Source of the DNA: a virus | Direction: 5' to 3' (one strand) | IMG/VR virus record: IMGVR_UViG_3300020429_000006 | Coordinates: 1 to 31,628 of that record | DNA: 31,628 bases | Shown here: in pieces, positions 8,130 to 15,223 of the stretch | Layout: each line of letters opens with the position of its first letter | Position numbering within the stretch: the first letter of the stretch is position 1 | Translations under genes and position numbers: made by a program | The notes under the pieces: model-generated | The model's database searches: none | Seen by the model: the letters and a program-made list of their open reading frames with translations, nothing else | Told to the model about the DNA's origin: nothing

Positions 8130-8806
8130 AGAAACACCACATCTTTCCTATCGAGATCTTCACCTTTGAACGACCTGATCTCGTAGATCCTGTATTGGAT
8201 GCACTTGATCCTATTGATCGTGGTATGTTTAACTTCCCACATCCTGTACAGTCAACTAAAGGTAACCTTCACAATATTCCTTCATTCAAACCACTGGTTG
8301 ATTGGATCGAGGAATGTATGGAAGAACTAAAGAAAGATCAAGAGTTTGAGATGTGGGGTAAGTTCGAAGTCTCTATGATGTGGGGCAACGTATCGATGCC
8401 TCGTAGCGAGGGTATGCATCAACCACACAGACACCCTCTTTCATACTGGTCAGGTGTCTTCAATCTTACTGAAGGACACCCTACGCAGTTCCAAGACCCC
8501 TGTTGGGTCCGCTCGTACAATCAGATGGAAATAGTCTCATCAGCATATAAGAACGCTTGTAGCGCCCCTGAGTGGCGTCCTGGGACATTGGTGATCTGGC
8601 CAAGTTGGTTGGTCCACTTCTCAACACCGCACGTGGGTGAAGAATACCGTGCAAACATTGCATTCAATGCAGTGCCGACTGGTCCTATTAACTTCGGTCC
8701 TTTCGGACAAAATATGGTCAACTGGAAGTTGATCAAAGACGACCCTATTATGCATTCCGACCCAAATGAAAATAACAATGAAGAACACCAAGAAGGAAAT
8801 GTTTGA
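8126..8806 (+). CDS. 2OG-Fe(II) oxygenase-like protein
   Basis: A 226-residue protein with SEGMHQPHRHPLSYWSGVFNL (metal-binding His region), FQDPCW, PGTLVIWPSWLVHFSTPH (distal His) and YRANIAFNAVPTGP (2OG-binding Arg and the FN strand). This is the TIGR02466-like pattern. The N-terminus FPIEIFTFERPDLVDPVLDAL also matches the usual opening of these proteins. Its C-terminal tail (HSDPNENNNEEHQEGNV) is acidic and overlaps the next small gene. Substrate unknown. Confidence 0.75.
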   Translation: MKKHHIFPIEIFTFERPDLVDPVLDALDPIDRGMFNFPHPVQSTKGNLHNIPSFKPLVDWIEECMEELKKDQEFEMWGKFEVSMMWGNVSMPRSEGMHQPHRHPLSYWSGVFNLTEGHPTQFQDPCWVRSYNQMEIVSSAYKNACSAPEWRPGTLVIWPSWLVHFSTPHVGEEYRANIAFNAVPTGPINFGPFGQNMVNWKLIKDDPIMHSDPNENNNEEHQEGNV

Positions 8807-8897
8807 GGAACTACAGAAAGTAGATACCTACAGACAAGAGCGTAACATTCTCACCTACTTGGCAATAACCTTTTTCGTAACCACCTGCTTGTTCTAA
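8766..8897 (+). CDS. Small membrane-anchored protein (43 aa; possibly 39 aa)
   Basis: The frame reads MKITMKNTKKEMFEELQKVD, then TYRQERNILTYLAITFFVTTCLF: a charged N-terminal helix followed by one C-terminal membrane segment (about residues 28-43), i.e. a tail-anchored layout. A second ATG at 8778 is in frame and gives the likelier start, reducing overlap with the oxygenase gene upstream. The stop (8895-8897) is immediately followed by the next ATG at 8898. Function unknown. Confidence 0.55.
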   Translation: MKITMKNTKKEMFEELQKVDTYRQERNILTYLAITFFVTTCLF

Positions 8898-9074
8898 ATG
8901 AAAATCGACAGATACTATGATCCATACGAAGATCTTGAAAGAGAGATCATTGCTGATCTAGAGTATGCAGCACAGAGAATTGGTGGTAAGATGGAAAGAA
9001 TCACCCGAGTAGATTCTCGTGGTAGATCTTCCAAAGTGATTACTATTGAATATGATGTTAACGAACCTGGGTGA
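8898..9074 (+). CDS. Small unknown protein (58 aa)
   Basis: Begins MKIDRYYDPYEDLEREIIAD and continues through LEYAAQRIGGKMERITRVDS to a short beta-rich end (KVITIEYDVNEPG). Soluble, mixed helix then strand. It starts one base after the previous stop and stops one base before the Dam gene ATG at 9076, consistent with an operon. No family recognised. Confidence 0.55.
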   Translation: MKIDRYYDPYEDLEREIIADLEYAAQRIGGKMERITRVDSRGRSSKVITIEYDVNEPG

Positions 9075-9075
9075 A

Positions 9076-9915
9076 ATGAAATCTTATAAAACTCCGCTGC
9101 GCTATCCAGGTGGTAAGTCACGTGCAGCAGCGAAGTTATATCCTAAGTTTCCAAACAACATCAAAGAATACAGAGAACCATTCCTAGGGGGTGGTTCTAT
9201 GGCAATCTATTTTTCAAAAGCAAATCCAGACACACCTGTATGGGTAAATGACACATACTATTACCTGTACAACTTTTGGATTCAACTCCAAGATCGTGGG
9301 TATGATCTGAGTGATACATTGATGGCACTCAAGAACGCTCACGATACTAAGGAGAAAGCAAAAGATCTATTTCTCAAATGCAAGGCAGACATCGCCAACG
9401 TATCTGAGTTTCAACAAGCAATTTATTTCTACGTGCTTAATAAGTGTTCATTCTCTGGACTCACAGAGAACAGTTCATTTTCTAAGCAAGCATCTGTATC
9501 TAACTTCAGCAAGAAAGGAATCAAGAAACTTGCTCACTATCAACAGATCATTGAGCATTGGGAGATTACCAATGTTGACTATAGTGAACTGATGACAGAT
9601 GAAAAAGATGTATTCTCCTTCTTAGATCCTCCATACGACATTAAAGATTTCTTGTATGGAACTAAAGGTGAAATGCACAAAGGATTTGATCATCACAGAT
9701 TTGCAAAGGTATGCAAAGAAACTACACAGGACTGGATGATCACCTATAATTCAAATGAGAACACTCGTGCTCTCTTCAGCGAGTATAATCAAGAAGAATG
9801 GGATCTCACATATACAATGAGATCTGTGGGCAACTACAACACCGAACAATCCAAACGTAAAGAACTTCTCGTCACCAACTATGTCAAAGCACCACAAGGA
9901 CTACCCTTTAACTGA
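9076..9915 (+). CDS. dam: DNA adenine N6-methyltransferase (Dam, D12 class)
   Basis: A 279-residue protein with the D12-class signatures: TPLRYPGGKSRAA (SAM-binding motif I, residues 6-18), REPFLGGGSMAIYF, and FLDPPYDI, the catalytic DPPY motif near residue 187. These enzymes methylate adenine in short sites such as GATC in T4 and E. coli Dam. In phages this can protect from restriction or mark phage DNA; the site recognised here is unknown. I take the ATG at 9076; a longer frame from 9046 would overlap the previous gene. Its end overlaps the gp62 start by 35 bases. Confidence 0.9.
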   Translation: MKSYKTPLRYPGGKSRAAAKLYPKFPNNIKEYREPFLGGGSMAIYFSKANPDTPVWVNDTYYYLYNFWIQLQDRGYDLSDTLMALKNAHDTKEKAKDLFLKCKADIANVSEFQQAIYFYVLNKCSFSGLTENSSFSKQASVSNFSKKGIKKLAHYQQIIEHWEITNVDYSELMTDEKDVFSFLDPPYDIKDFLYGTKGEMHKGFDHHRFAKVCKETTQDWMITYNSNENTRALFSEYNQEEWDLTYTMRSVGNYNTEQSKRKELLVTNYVKAPQGLPFN

Positions 9916-10291
9916 TTACTTAAACAGTATCAATCATACTAAAGAAGATCTTCGTGAACGTGGAGACGACTGGATGAAGAAGTATCCTTCTTACATCGTC
10001 AACAAATGTTTGAGTGGATTCAAAGAGACAGTGCTATATGCTAATGCTGTCAATGAGTTCCACCAACTTGATAATGACCTTCAATATTCATTTTATCTAA
10101 ATAGTCTGAGAAAGAAACGCCGTTTCTCTCCCTGGCAACGTAAGGACAAGGTAGAACATCTTGACCTCATCAAAAAATACTTTAAGTATTCAGATGAAAA
10201 AGCACGGGATGCACTTAGAATTCTGACCAACGATCAGATTGAATTGATTAAATTAAAAATGAATACTGGAGGTAAAACCAATGGCAGGTGA
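9881..10291 (+). CDS. 62: Clamp loader small subunit gp62
   Basis: A 136-residue protein beginning MSKHHKDYPLTDYLNSINHT, with FSPWQRKDKVEHLDLIKKYF and a Lys-rich C-terminus. It is shorter than T4 gp62 (187), as is usual in marine T4-like phages. The identification relies on the DYLNSIN/W(M)KKYPSYIVN patterns and the place between gp44 and regA. It is the accessory subunit that binds four gp44 subunits and contacts the clamp. The 35-base overlap with dam suggests coupling. An internal SD-like GGAGG near 10268 belongs to regA. Confidence 0.82.
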   Translation: MSKHHKDYPLTDYLNSINHTKEDLRERGDDWMKKYPSYIVNKCLSGFKETVLYANAVNEFHQLDNDLQYSFYLNSLRKKRRFSPWQRKDKVEHLDLIKKYFKYSDEKARDALRILTNDQIELIKLKMNTGGKTNGR

Positions 10292-10703
10292 GATCGAGAT
10301 TTCTTGGTCCCCCGATATGATGGTAGAGGTTAGTCTCAAGCAACCTGATGACTTTCTCAAAGTCAGAGAGACTCTTACTAGGATCGGTGTAGCATCGAGA
10401 AAAGAAAAGAAATTATTTCAGAGTTGTCATATTCTTCATAAGAAGGGCAAGTATTATATTGTCCACTTCAAGGAGTTGTTTGCGTTGGATGGAAAGCACG
10501 CGAACCTAACTTCTAATGACGTAGAACGTCGTAACAGAATTACAAAACTCCTATCAGATTGGGGACTTGTAGGTATTGTTGATGAGGAGATCGGTGAACT
10601 TGCACCGTTGAATCAGATCAAAGTTATTTCATATAAGGATAAGGGTGAGTGGATCCTAGAATCGAAGTATAATATAGGTAAGAAACGTACAGTCTCAGAA
10701 TAG
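10281..10703 (+). CDS. regA: RegA translational repressor
   Basis: A 140-residue protein with the RegA pattern: IEISWSPDMMVEVSLKQPDD, DFLKVRETLTRIGVASRKEK, then QSCHILHKKGKYYIVHFKEL FALDG. In T4 (122 residues) RegA binds mRNA near start codons of early genes, including gp44, gp45 and its own, and blocks translation. The strong ribosome-binding GGAGG (about 10268-10272) lies in the gp62 3' end. The frame overlaps gp62 by 11 bases. The C-terminal ~18 residues look like an extension. Confidence 0.92.
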   Translation: MAGEIEISWSPDMMVEVSLKQPDDFLKVRETLTRIGVASRKEKKLFQSCHILHKKGKYYIVHFKELFALDGKHANLTSNDVERRNRITKLLSDWGLVGIVDEEIGELAPLNQIKVISYKDKGEWILESKYNIGKKRTVSE

Positions 10704-10710
10704 ATAAATA
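10703..10710 (+). promoter_or_regulatory. Late-type promoter box GATAAATA
   Basis: GATAAATA sits at the end of regA, 22 bases before the ATG at 10733. It resembles the T4 late box TATAAATA recognised by the gp55 sigma factor and the NATAAATA/CTAAATA variants of cyanomyoviruses. It could drive the four-gene membrane-protein block. Confidence 0.55.
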
Positions 10711-10732
10711 GGTCAGCAATCCATTCAGCACT

Positions 10733-11173
10733 ATGTCTGAGGAGAAGAAAACACCTCCTAAATCTGAAGAAAAACCAAAAGGTTTCTTCGGTCGTTTGAA
10801 GGAAGCATCTGAGGACAAAGAGGAACAACTGGCGATTCTCAGTACATTCGTGAGACTCGGCATTCTCATTTGGAGCGGAGGGATCCTGACGTTAGCGTAC
10901 GTTGATCTTCCCAAAGCACTAAATTTTCCCGAACAAGACCTCGATCCAACTTTCATAGCTAGCGTTTTCACGGGCGTTTTAGCTACATTTGGCGTCCAGA
11001 CTGCCAAGAAGAATGGTAATGGAAATACCAATGGTAGTGTAGGTATTACAAAGGCAGATATGGAGAGACTCATCGAAGCAGCAGCACAAAGTGCACCTGC
11101 TCAAGTCATCCGTGTTGAACAAGCACCTTTGAAAATTACTACCGATGATAACCCTAAAAAGTATGATCTCTAA
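10733..11173 (+). CDS. Two-span membrane protein, holin-like in layout (unknown)
   Basis: A 146-residue protein with a charged N-terminus (residues 1-37). Two hydrophobic segments follow: TFVRLGILIWSGGILTLAYV at about 39-58 and FIASVFTGVLATFGVQTA at about 75-92. Next comes a Gly/Asn linker and a soluble C-terminal tail with a helix (DMERLIEAAAQSA). Two spans plus charged ends is a layout seen in phage holins, but other membrane proteins share it, so this is a guess. First gene after regA, with a late-type promoter in front. Followed after 2 bases by the next membrane protein. Confidence 0.65.
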   Translation: MSEEKKTPPKSEEKPKGFFGRLKEASEDKEEQLAILSTFVRLGILIWSGGILTLAYVDLPKALNFPEQDLDPTFIASVFTGVLATFGVQTAKKNGNGNTNGSVGITKADMERLIEAAAQSAPAQVIRVEQAPLKITTDDNPKKYDL

Positions 11174-11175
11174 TT

Positions 11176-11406
11176 ATGCAAAAAATTATTAACGTTCTGG
11201 TTGTATTCAACTTCCTATTCGCAGGTACTGTTACAGGTACTTTCGTATATACGTGGTTCAATCGTGAAACACTCGCTGAACAATCAAGAGAAAGACTTGC
11301 ATCATTTGTTGCGGAAGCAGTCGGCAGTATGGTCCCAGGTCTTGTAGATAAAGGACTTCCTGATGTTACTGGTCCTGCAATTCCACCTATCGGTCTACCA
11401 AAATGA
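11176..11406 (+). CDS. Small single-span membrane protein (76 aa)
   Basis: One N-terminal hydrophobic helix (VLVVFNFLFAGTVTGTFVYTWF, about residues 7-28), then a charged amphipathic helix and a Pro/Gly-rich end (GPAIPPIGLPK). Could be a signal-anchored protein facing the periplasm. ATGA overlap with the next gene at 11403-11406. No family recognised. Confidence 0.6.
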   Translation: MQKIINVLVVFNFLFAGTVTGTFVYTWFNRETLAEQSRERLASFVAEAVGSMVPGLVDKGLPDVTGPAIPPIGLPK

Positions 11407-11939
11407 AATGGTTTTACGCTACTGCAGGTGTACTCTTAGGTGTATCACACCTTGGGATGATCGGCATCATAGCGAATAAACAAACCTTTCCACATCTCAA
11501 CCCACCTGTAGGTCCTTATAGTTCCTACAGTGCTGAGGTTGGTAGAGAAGGATATAAGATCAATTATCAAGGAAATGATCCAAAGGTAATGTCGGAAGAC
11601 ATTTACGTTAATAAGAGTGGTTTCTTTGGTAATAAATCTATCGTCACAAAATCTCACGAGTACACTATGGATGGCATCAGGCATCTAGGAGGTGAAGGCG
11701 TGGGAAAGTTGACTGCCAAAAAACTAGAATGTATCAAGGCGGAAGGTGGTGGAGAACAAACGGGCGCTGTGATCGGCGCTAGTGTAGGAACCGCTGCTGC
11801 CCCTGCTCTATCAGGCATTCCATTTATAGGTCCAGTCCTAGCAGGAGGCATTGCACTCTTTGCAGGTAACAAGGGAGCAAATGTAGGTGGAGAAATCGCT
11901 GTCGCAATGGCAGACTGTGAAGAAGAATTAATTGACTGA
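11403..11939 (+). CDS. Signal-anchored protein with glycine-zipper C-terminus (unknown)
   Basis: A 178-residue protein. Residues 2-24 (WFYATAGVLLGVSHLGMIGII) form a signal peptide or anchor. The middle is polar (YSSYSAEVGREGYKINYQGN). Residues ~120-160 are a Gly/Ala-rich segment (GAVIGASVGTAAAPALSGIP, GGIALFAGN) of the glycine-zipper type that inserts in or associates with membranes. An ending with CEEELID is acidic. The pattern suggests an envelope protein, perhaps exported. ATGA overlap with the gene before; 3 bases to the next. Function unknown. Confidence 0.6.
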   Translation: MKWFYATAGVLLGVSHLGMIGIIANKQTFPHLNPPVGPYSSYSAEVGREGYKINYQGNDPKVMSEDIYVNKSGFFGNKSIVTKSHEYTMDGIRHLGGEGVGKLTAKKLECIKAEGGGEQTGAVIGASVGTAAAPALSGIPFIGPVLAGGIALFAGNKGANVGGEIAVAMADCEEELID

Positions 11940-11942
11940 TGA

Positions 11943-12725
11943 ATGGAAATCCCAGAGATCGGAACGAACGATATTAATATTCGTTCCTTGAACATACCTG
12001 AGATCCGATCTTATAGTTGGATCGAATCTATACCAAAAGCGATACCGATCTACCCACCTGTCACTCAAGAGTTAGGTACACCGATCATCAATATCCCAGG
12101 TTGTGTAGAAGCACACGAACTTGATGATGGTAAGAATGAAAACCTAAAGTCAGATGACCCGAAGGGAGCGAAGGTGTATTGTGATGCTGCATTGCCTTCG
12201 TTCTCCCCTATCGAGTACAACAAAGAGAAATTACAGTTCCAGTTGCCTGCTGTAGAGGCACCTAAGTTTGAGAATGAATCACCAGACCTTTCTGTACCAG
12301 AGACAAAGGTACCAAAGGTTGACTCACCTGAGTGTCCTACAAGGGCACAGGTATTAAAAAACCCCATAGGAAAGATCCTAGAGGGTAATAAAAAGATTGT
12401 TGCTTACGAGTTGGTAGGCAAAGAATGTATTGAAGTTACAGAGAAATTAAATATCACTGATCAAATTATTCAAAACATCCCTTCCCCTGGTTTGATAGTT
12501 ACTACAGGTTCTATTGCTGCTGTTGCTGCCACCTCTGCGTTGCTCGCAAAACCGCTTGCCGATCTTCTTCTGAAAATTGTGAAACCTGCTGTGAAGAAGA
12601 CGATTGGGAAGATTGGATCTCTGTTTGGACGGGTTCCGAAACGCCAATCTCAAAAGGACCGCCAAGATCTGCAGCGTTTGAGGACACGGGCACTTCGAGA
12701 GTTGAAGAGGATGAAGAAGAGATAG
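11943..12725 (+). CDS. Pro-rich envelope protein with C-terminal membrane segment and basic tail (unknown)
   Basis: A 260-residue protein. The first ~110 residues are rich in Pro, Ile and Asp (PEIGTNDINIRSLNIPEI, VTQELGTPIINIPG). A middle region has repeated SPDLSVPETKVPKVDSPE-like segments. A hydrophobic helix lies at about 187-210 (LIVTTGSIAAVAATSALLAK), and the tail is strongly basic (GRVPKRQSQKDRQDLQRLRT...). The tail would be cytoplasmic and could bind nucleic acid or membrane. Its last 215 bases are antisense to the end of the reverse-strand gene ending at 12511. No family recognised. Confidence 0.65.
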   Translation: MEIPEIGTNDINIRSLNIPEIRSYSWIESIPKAIPIYPPVTQELGTPIINIPGCVEAHELDDGKNENLKSDDPKGAKVYCDAALPSFSPIEYNKEKLQFQLPAVEAPKFENESPDLSVPETKVPKVDSPECPTRAQVLKNPIGKILEGNKKIVAYELVGKECIEVTEKLNITDQIIQNIPSPGLIVTTGSIAAVAATSALLAKPLADLLLKIVKPAVKKTIGKIGSLFGRVPKRQSQKDRQDLQRLRTRALRELKRMKKR

Positions 12726-13560
12726 GTTTAGAATTACTATGCACGTGTGGTTTGATATAGTTCACACCCTGTACCACAACGTCTGCACATACACTATAGT
12801 ATGGTGACTTTGGATGGAAGGTGATTCCCGCTTTCATAAGTTCACCACAGTTTTTTAATCTCGCGATCTCAAAGTCTAATCTCTTGTTTGCAGTCAACTG
12901 ACGTTGCATATTTAGTTGGGTTTGGACTGCCTCTTTACATTGTTGTTGTGCCTTCTTATCGAGAGGTATAGACCACGTAGCAGATACACCGATGGATAGG
13001 TTATATGTATCTTTCTGTCCCGTTCTTACAGGAATTTGATATAACACTGACCCAGGATTGTCAGGTGCACCGTCTCCTATTTGATTACCATCGTCATCTG
13101 TTGTACCTGTTAGGTCACGCATATCATATACATTATCAAACCATTCACCTTCAAATGGTTTCTGTCCAGATGCACTACCTGTTGCATATGGTGTGATGTT
13201 AAGTGTACTACCTTGACACTGAATACCACCACCGTAAGTGTTAGTTATATACGGACCTTGTAAAACTTGTATTGCCTGATTAGTCACGCTACCACTGGAG
13301 TTTGCGATGGGCGCTGCAGTTGCAGATACACCACCAACAGTCTCAGCATTGACTACTTGAGGGGATAAGATTGATAAGGCAAGTGCCCCTATTGTTGGAA
13401 GATTGAGGTTGTGTCTGTGACGCTTGTAACCTCTGTTACCCTCTGGATTATTGTTTGATTTTGAAGTCCAGGTCCAGAGTAAGTTTCTGTAAATTGAAAT
13501 GCGGATCCCACATTGTTCTGGGTCCAGTTTGGTTTGTTGTTGATGTTTAATCCTGTCCAT
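12511..13560 (-). CDS. Exported cysteine-containing protein, third of a reverse-strand cassette; start unclear
   Basis: The mature part begins after LNLPTIGALALSILSPQVVNA (signal-peptide-like core, cleavage probably after NA-E, near 13350). It contains a beta-rich N-terminal half (GPYITNTYGGGIQCQGSTLN), an ACC-rich middle with four Cys (IQCQG, QQCKE, KNCGE, SVCAD) and a Ser/Gln-rich tail ending RWQQQQQ. The only canonical start is the ATG at 13560, which would put 50 extra residues before the signal peptide and overlap the preceding gene by 172 bases. No ATG, GTG or TTG lies between it and the signal peptide. The last 215 bases overlap the convergent gene. It may be an outer-membrane or cell-surface protein; no family recognised. 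Confidence 0.65.
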   Translation of the reverse strand: MDRIKHQQQTKLDPEQCGIRISIYRNLLWTWTSKSNNNPEGNRGYKRHRHNLNLPTIGALALSILSPQVVNAETVGGVSATAAPIANSSGSVTNQAIQVLQGPYITNTYGGGIQCQGSTLNITPYATGSASGQKPFEGEWFDNVYDMRDLTGTTDDDGNQIGDGAPDNPGSVLYQIPVRTGQKDTYNLSIGVSATWSIPLDKKAQQQCKEAVQTQLNMQRQLTANKRLDFEIARLKNCGELMKAGITFHPKSPYYSVCADVVVQGVNYIKPHVHSNSKPISSSSSSTLEVPVSSNAADLGGPFEIGVSEPVQTEIQSSQSSSSQQVSQFSEEDRQAVLRATQRWQQQQQ

Positions 13561-13850
13561 TTTGAAGTCACGCCATCAATAGTTTGAGATTGTTCACTTA
13601 CACCTGGTGTCATAGATGCACCATCGTGTTTTACGTTTGTACCAGAAACGGAATACACCCAACCCGTAGCATAGTCCATCGAATTTATCGTCTCAGTTAC
13701 CTTGGAAGTCGTTTCCGTGTGGCTCGTCATACTTCCCTGAGTGAAATTTGGCACCACGGGCACTGCGAGAACAGGTGCAGTAGAATTGACTACGAGTGCA
13801 CCTGTTGCAATACACGTTACGATCTTTCCAAAAGGGATGTTCACGTACAT
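13389..13850 (-). CDS. Exported small protein, second of the reverse-strand cassette
   Basis: A 153-residue protein with a signal peptide (IPFGKIVTCIATGALVVNSTAPVLA, cleavage likely near residue 28). The mature chain is Thr/Ser/Asn-rich and beta-prone (SHTETTSKVTETINSMDYAT, GSAFQFTETYSGPGLQNQTI). GGAG lies just before the ATG. It lies 6 bases after the first cassette gene and shares its composition and a similar FTET/FTQS...LQ segment, so the two may be distant relatives. Function unknown; a fibre-like or surface polypeptide is possible. Confidence 0.65.
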   Translation of the reverse strand: MYVNIPFGKIVTCIATGALVVNSTAPVLAVPVVPNFTQGSMTSHTETTSKVTETINSMDYATGWVYSVSGTNVKHDGASMTPGVSEQSQTIDGVTSKWTGLNINNKPNWTQNNVGSAFQFTETYSGPGLQNQTIIQRVTEVTSVTDTTSIFQQ

Positions 13851-13856
13851 TCTCCA

Positions 13857-14357
13857 CTAGTCGATTCGGATCTCGGATACAAATTGACCGACAGCACTGG
13901 TTCCTGCCCCACCTGCTGTTAAACCGATAGTAGAACTGGAATCGATAGTTCCTGCCAAACTGCCCGCACTGCCTGCAGCAGTTGAGGTCTGGTTACTGAA
14001 GTTACTTACAGCACCGACAGTAGGAGCACTACCAGATATTGCATCCCCTTGCAAGAATGACTGAGTAAAACTCCAAGATTCGCCTGCAGTCGCTTGGGTC
14101 GCTGTCAATGCAGGGATCGATCCAACGCCTGAGGAAATGGTAAGTGCACCAATAGAAGAGGTTGCTGAACCACCACTGGGTGTATATTGTGTGGTGACAT
14201 TGTTGCCACTTACACTATACGACGTACCTATGCGTTGTACATTTGTTGCTGCTGCGTCCACATTGAGTTGGACACTGCTGCTTAATTTATGTGTTACATC
14301 GGCATATGCAGGTGCCGTCATCAAAACCATACCAAAGAGCAATGCTACTCTTTTCAT
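13857..14357 (-). CDS. Exported Ser/Thr/Gly-rich small protein, first of the reverse-strand cassette
   Basis: A 166-residue protein with a clear signal peptide: MKRVALLFGMVLMTAPAYA then DVTHKL (AxA cleavage after residue 19). The rest is a low-complexity beta-prone chain of Ser, Thr, Gly, Ala (VSGNNVTTQYTPSGGSATSS, SNQTSTAAGSAGSLAGTIDS). Secreted or outer-membrane destination is clear; function is not. It begins the three-gene reverse-strand operon and has a CTAAATA box 30 bases upstream on its strand. Confidence 0.7.
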   Translation of the reverse strand: MKRVALLFGMVLMTAPAYADVTHKLSSSVQLNVDAAATNVQRIGTSYSVSGNNVTTQYTPSGGSATSSIGALTISSGVGSIPALTATQATAGESWSFTQSFLQGDAISGSAPTVGAVSNFSNQTSTAAGSAGSLAGTIDSSSTIGLTAGGAGTSAVGQFVSEIRID

Positions 14358-14388
14358 TCTTCTAGAAATACAAAGTTATAACTAAGCC

Positions 14389-14395
14389 TATTTAG
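14389..14395 (-). promoter_or_regulatory. Late-type promoter box CTAAATA, reverse strand
   Basis: On the reverse strand, GCTAAATAG lies about 31 bases upstream of the ATG at 14357. CTAAATA is a variant of the T4-type late box seen in cyanomyoviruses. It would make the exported-protein cassette late-expressed and divergent from hsp20. Confidence 0.55.
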
Positions 14396-14455
14396 CGTGT
14401 TGATAACTGCACATATGATACCGTTTTAACCGAACCCGTAATCCATTGTCACAAC

Positions 14456-14463
14456 TATAAATA
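14456..14463 (+). promoter_or_regulatory. Late-type promoter box TATAAATA upstream of hsp20
   Basis: A perfect T4 late box, TATAAATA, 51 bases before the Hsp20 ATG at 14515. The leader has a small GTC.CC/GG.GAC hairpin with a TTC loop (about 14468-14482) and ends in a strong SD (AAGGAG, 14503-14508). Confidence 0.65.
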
Positions 14464-14514
14464 ACTTTGTCGCCTTCGGGGACATTAAACCAAATCTCGC
14501 TCTTAAGGAGAATT

Positions 14515-14979
14515 ATGAATCAATTCACTTCAAGTGATCTAGATAGAATCTTACAAGCATCTAGGTCATACTCAGTCGGACTCGACAACATCTTCCACAG
14601 ACTAGAGGCACGTGCCCTAGCAGACCACGAGAAAACATCTTACCCTCCATACAACCTGATCAAAGAAACAGATCACAGATGGGTCATCGAGGTAGCATTA
14701 GCAGGATTCAAACAGGAAGAGTTCGAGGTCGCAACAGAAACTAACGTCCTATCGATCAGGACAGTCGCAGAAAAGAACGATGATGATAGAGGTTATCTGC
14801 ATAAAGGTGTAGCAAAAAGATCCTTTGCTAGGACATTCACACTTTCCGATGATGTCAAGATCGGTGATGTCAACTACGAAGACGGTCTATTGACCATCGT
14901 ATTGAACAAGGTGGTACCTGACAGTCACAAGAGAAAGGTGTATAATATTGGATGTGGTTGCAAACCTGACTCTAATTGA
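14515..14979 (+). CDS. hsp20: Small heat shock protein Hsp20 (alpha-crystallin domain)
   Basis: A 154-residue protein. The start follows AAGGAG with a 6-base spacer, so the upstream in-frame extension from 14467 is not used. The alpha-crystallin domain spans roughly residues 45-140: YNLIKETDHRWVIEVALAGF, EVATETNVLSIRTVAEK, YLHKGVAKRSFARTFTLSDD, LLTIVLNKVVP. A C-terminal CGCKPDSN has two Cys. Small heat shock proteins hold unfolded proteins in a refoldable state, and cyanomyovirus copies are a core gene probably aiding virion assembly. Stop overlaps the next gene as TTGA. Confidence 0.92.
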   Translation: MNQFTSSDLDRILQASRSYSVGLDNIFHRLEARALADHEKTSYPPYNLIKETDHRWVIEVALAGFKQEEFEVATETNVLSIRTVAEKNDDDRGYLHKGVAKRSFARTFTLSDDVKIGDVNYEDGLLTIVLNKVVPDSHKRKVYNIGCGCKPDSN

Positions 14980-15164
14980 AGAAAAAACTAGTCGCACTGT
15001 TCACCAGTACATTCACTCATCTGTTCCTGATCGTCTCAGGAACTTTGATTATTATTGAATTCGCTCATCTTCGTGCTCATAAGAGTTACGAGATAGATGT
15101 CCACGGTTATGTAAAGCAATTTTGCAGACTGAATGACTGTGAAAAACTGAACTCTGAACTGTGA
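14976..15164 (+). CDS. Single-span small membrane protein with TTG start (62 aa)
   Basis: Starts at a TTG overlapping the Hsp20 stop (TTGA, 14976-14979). The chain is a positively charged start (KKK), a hydrophobic helix (LFTSTFTHLFLIVSGTLIIIE, about residues 8-28) and a 35-residue soluble tail with two Cys (QFCRLNDCEKL). The TTGA arrangement recurs elsewhere in the window. Function unknown. Confidence 0.55.
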   Translation: MKKKLVALFTSTFTHLFLIVSGTLIIIEFAHLRAHKSYEIDVHGYVKQFCRLNDCEKLNSEL

Positions 15165-15183
15165 CTATATAATGCACAACAGA

Positions 15184-15207
15184 AGAGACCCCTTCGGGTC
15201 TCTTTTT
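15184..15207 (+). terminator. Rho-independent terminator
   Basis: Perfect 8-bp stem AGAGACCC (15184-15191) / GGGTCTCT (15196-15203) with loop CTTC, followed by a T-run. It closes the hsp20 unit; the next gene starts 17 bases downstream. Confidence 0.85.
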
Positions 15208-15223
15208 CTATGGAGTCTTTTTA

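Noticed and set aside
12447-12665. Additional reverse-strand ORF (72 aa) in the end of the forward envelope gene
   Set aside because: Lies in another frame within two already overlapping genes, no start signal and unusual composition; a shadow frame.
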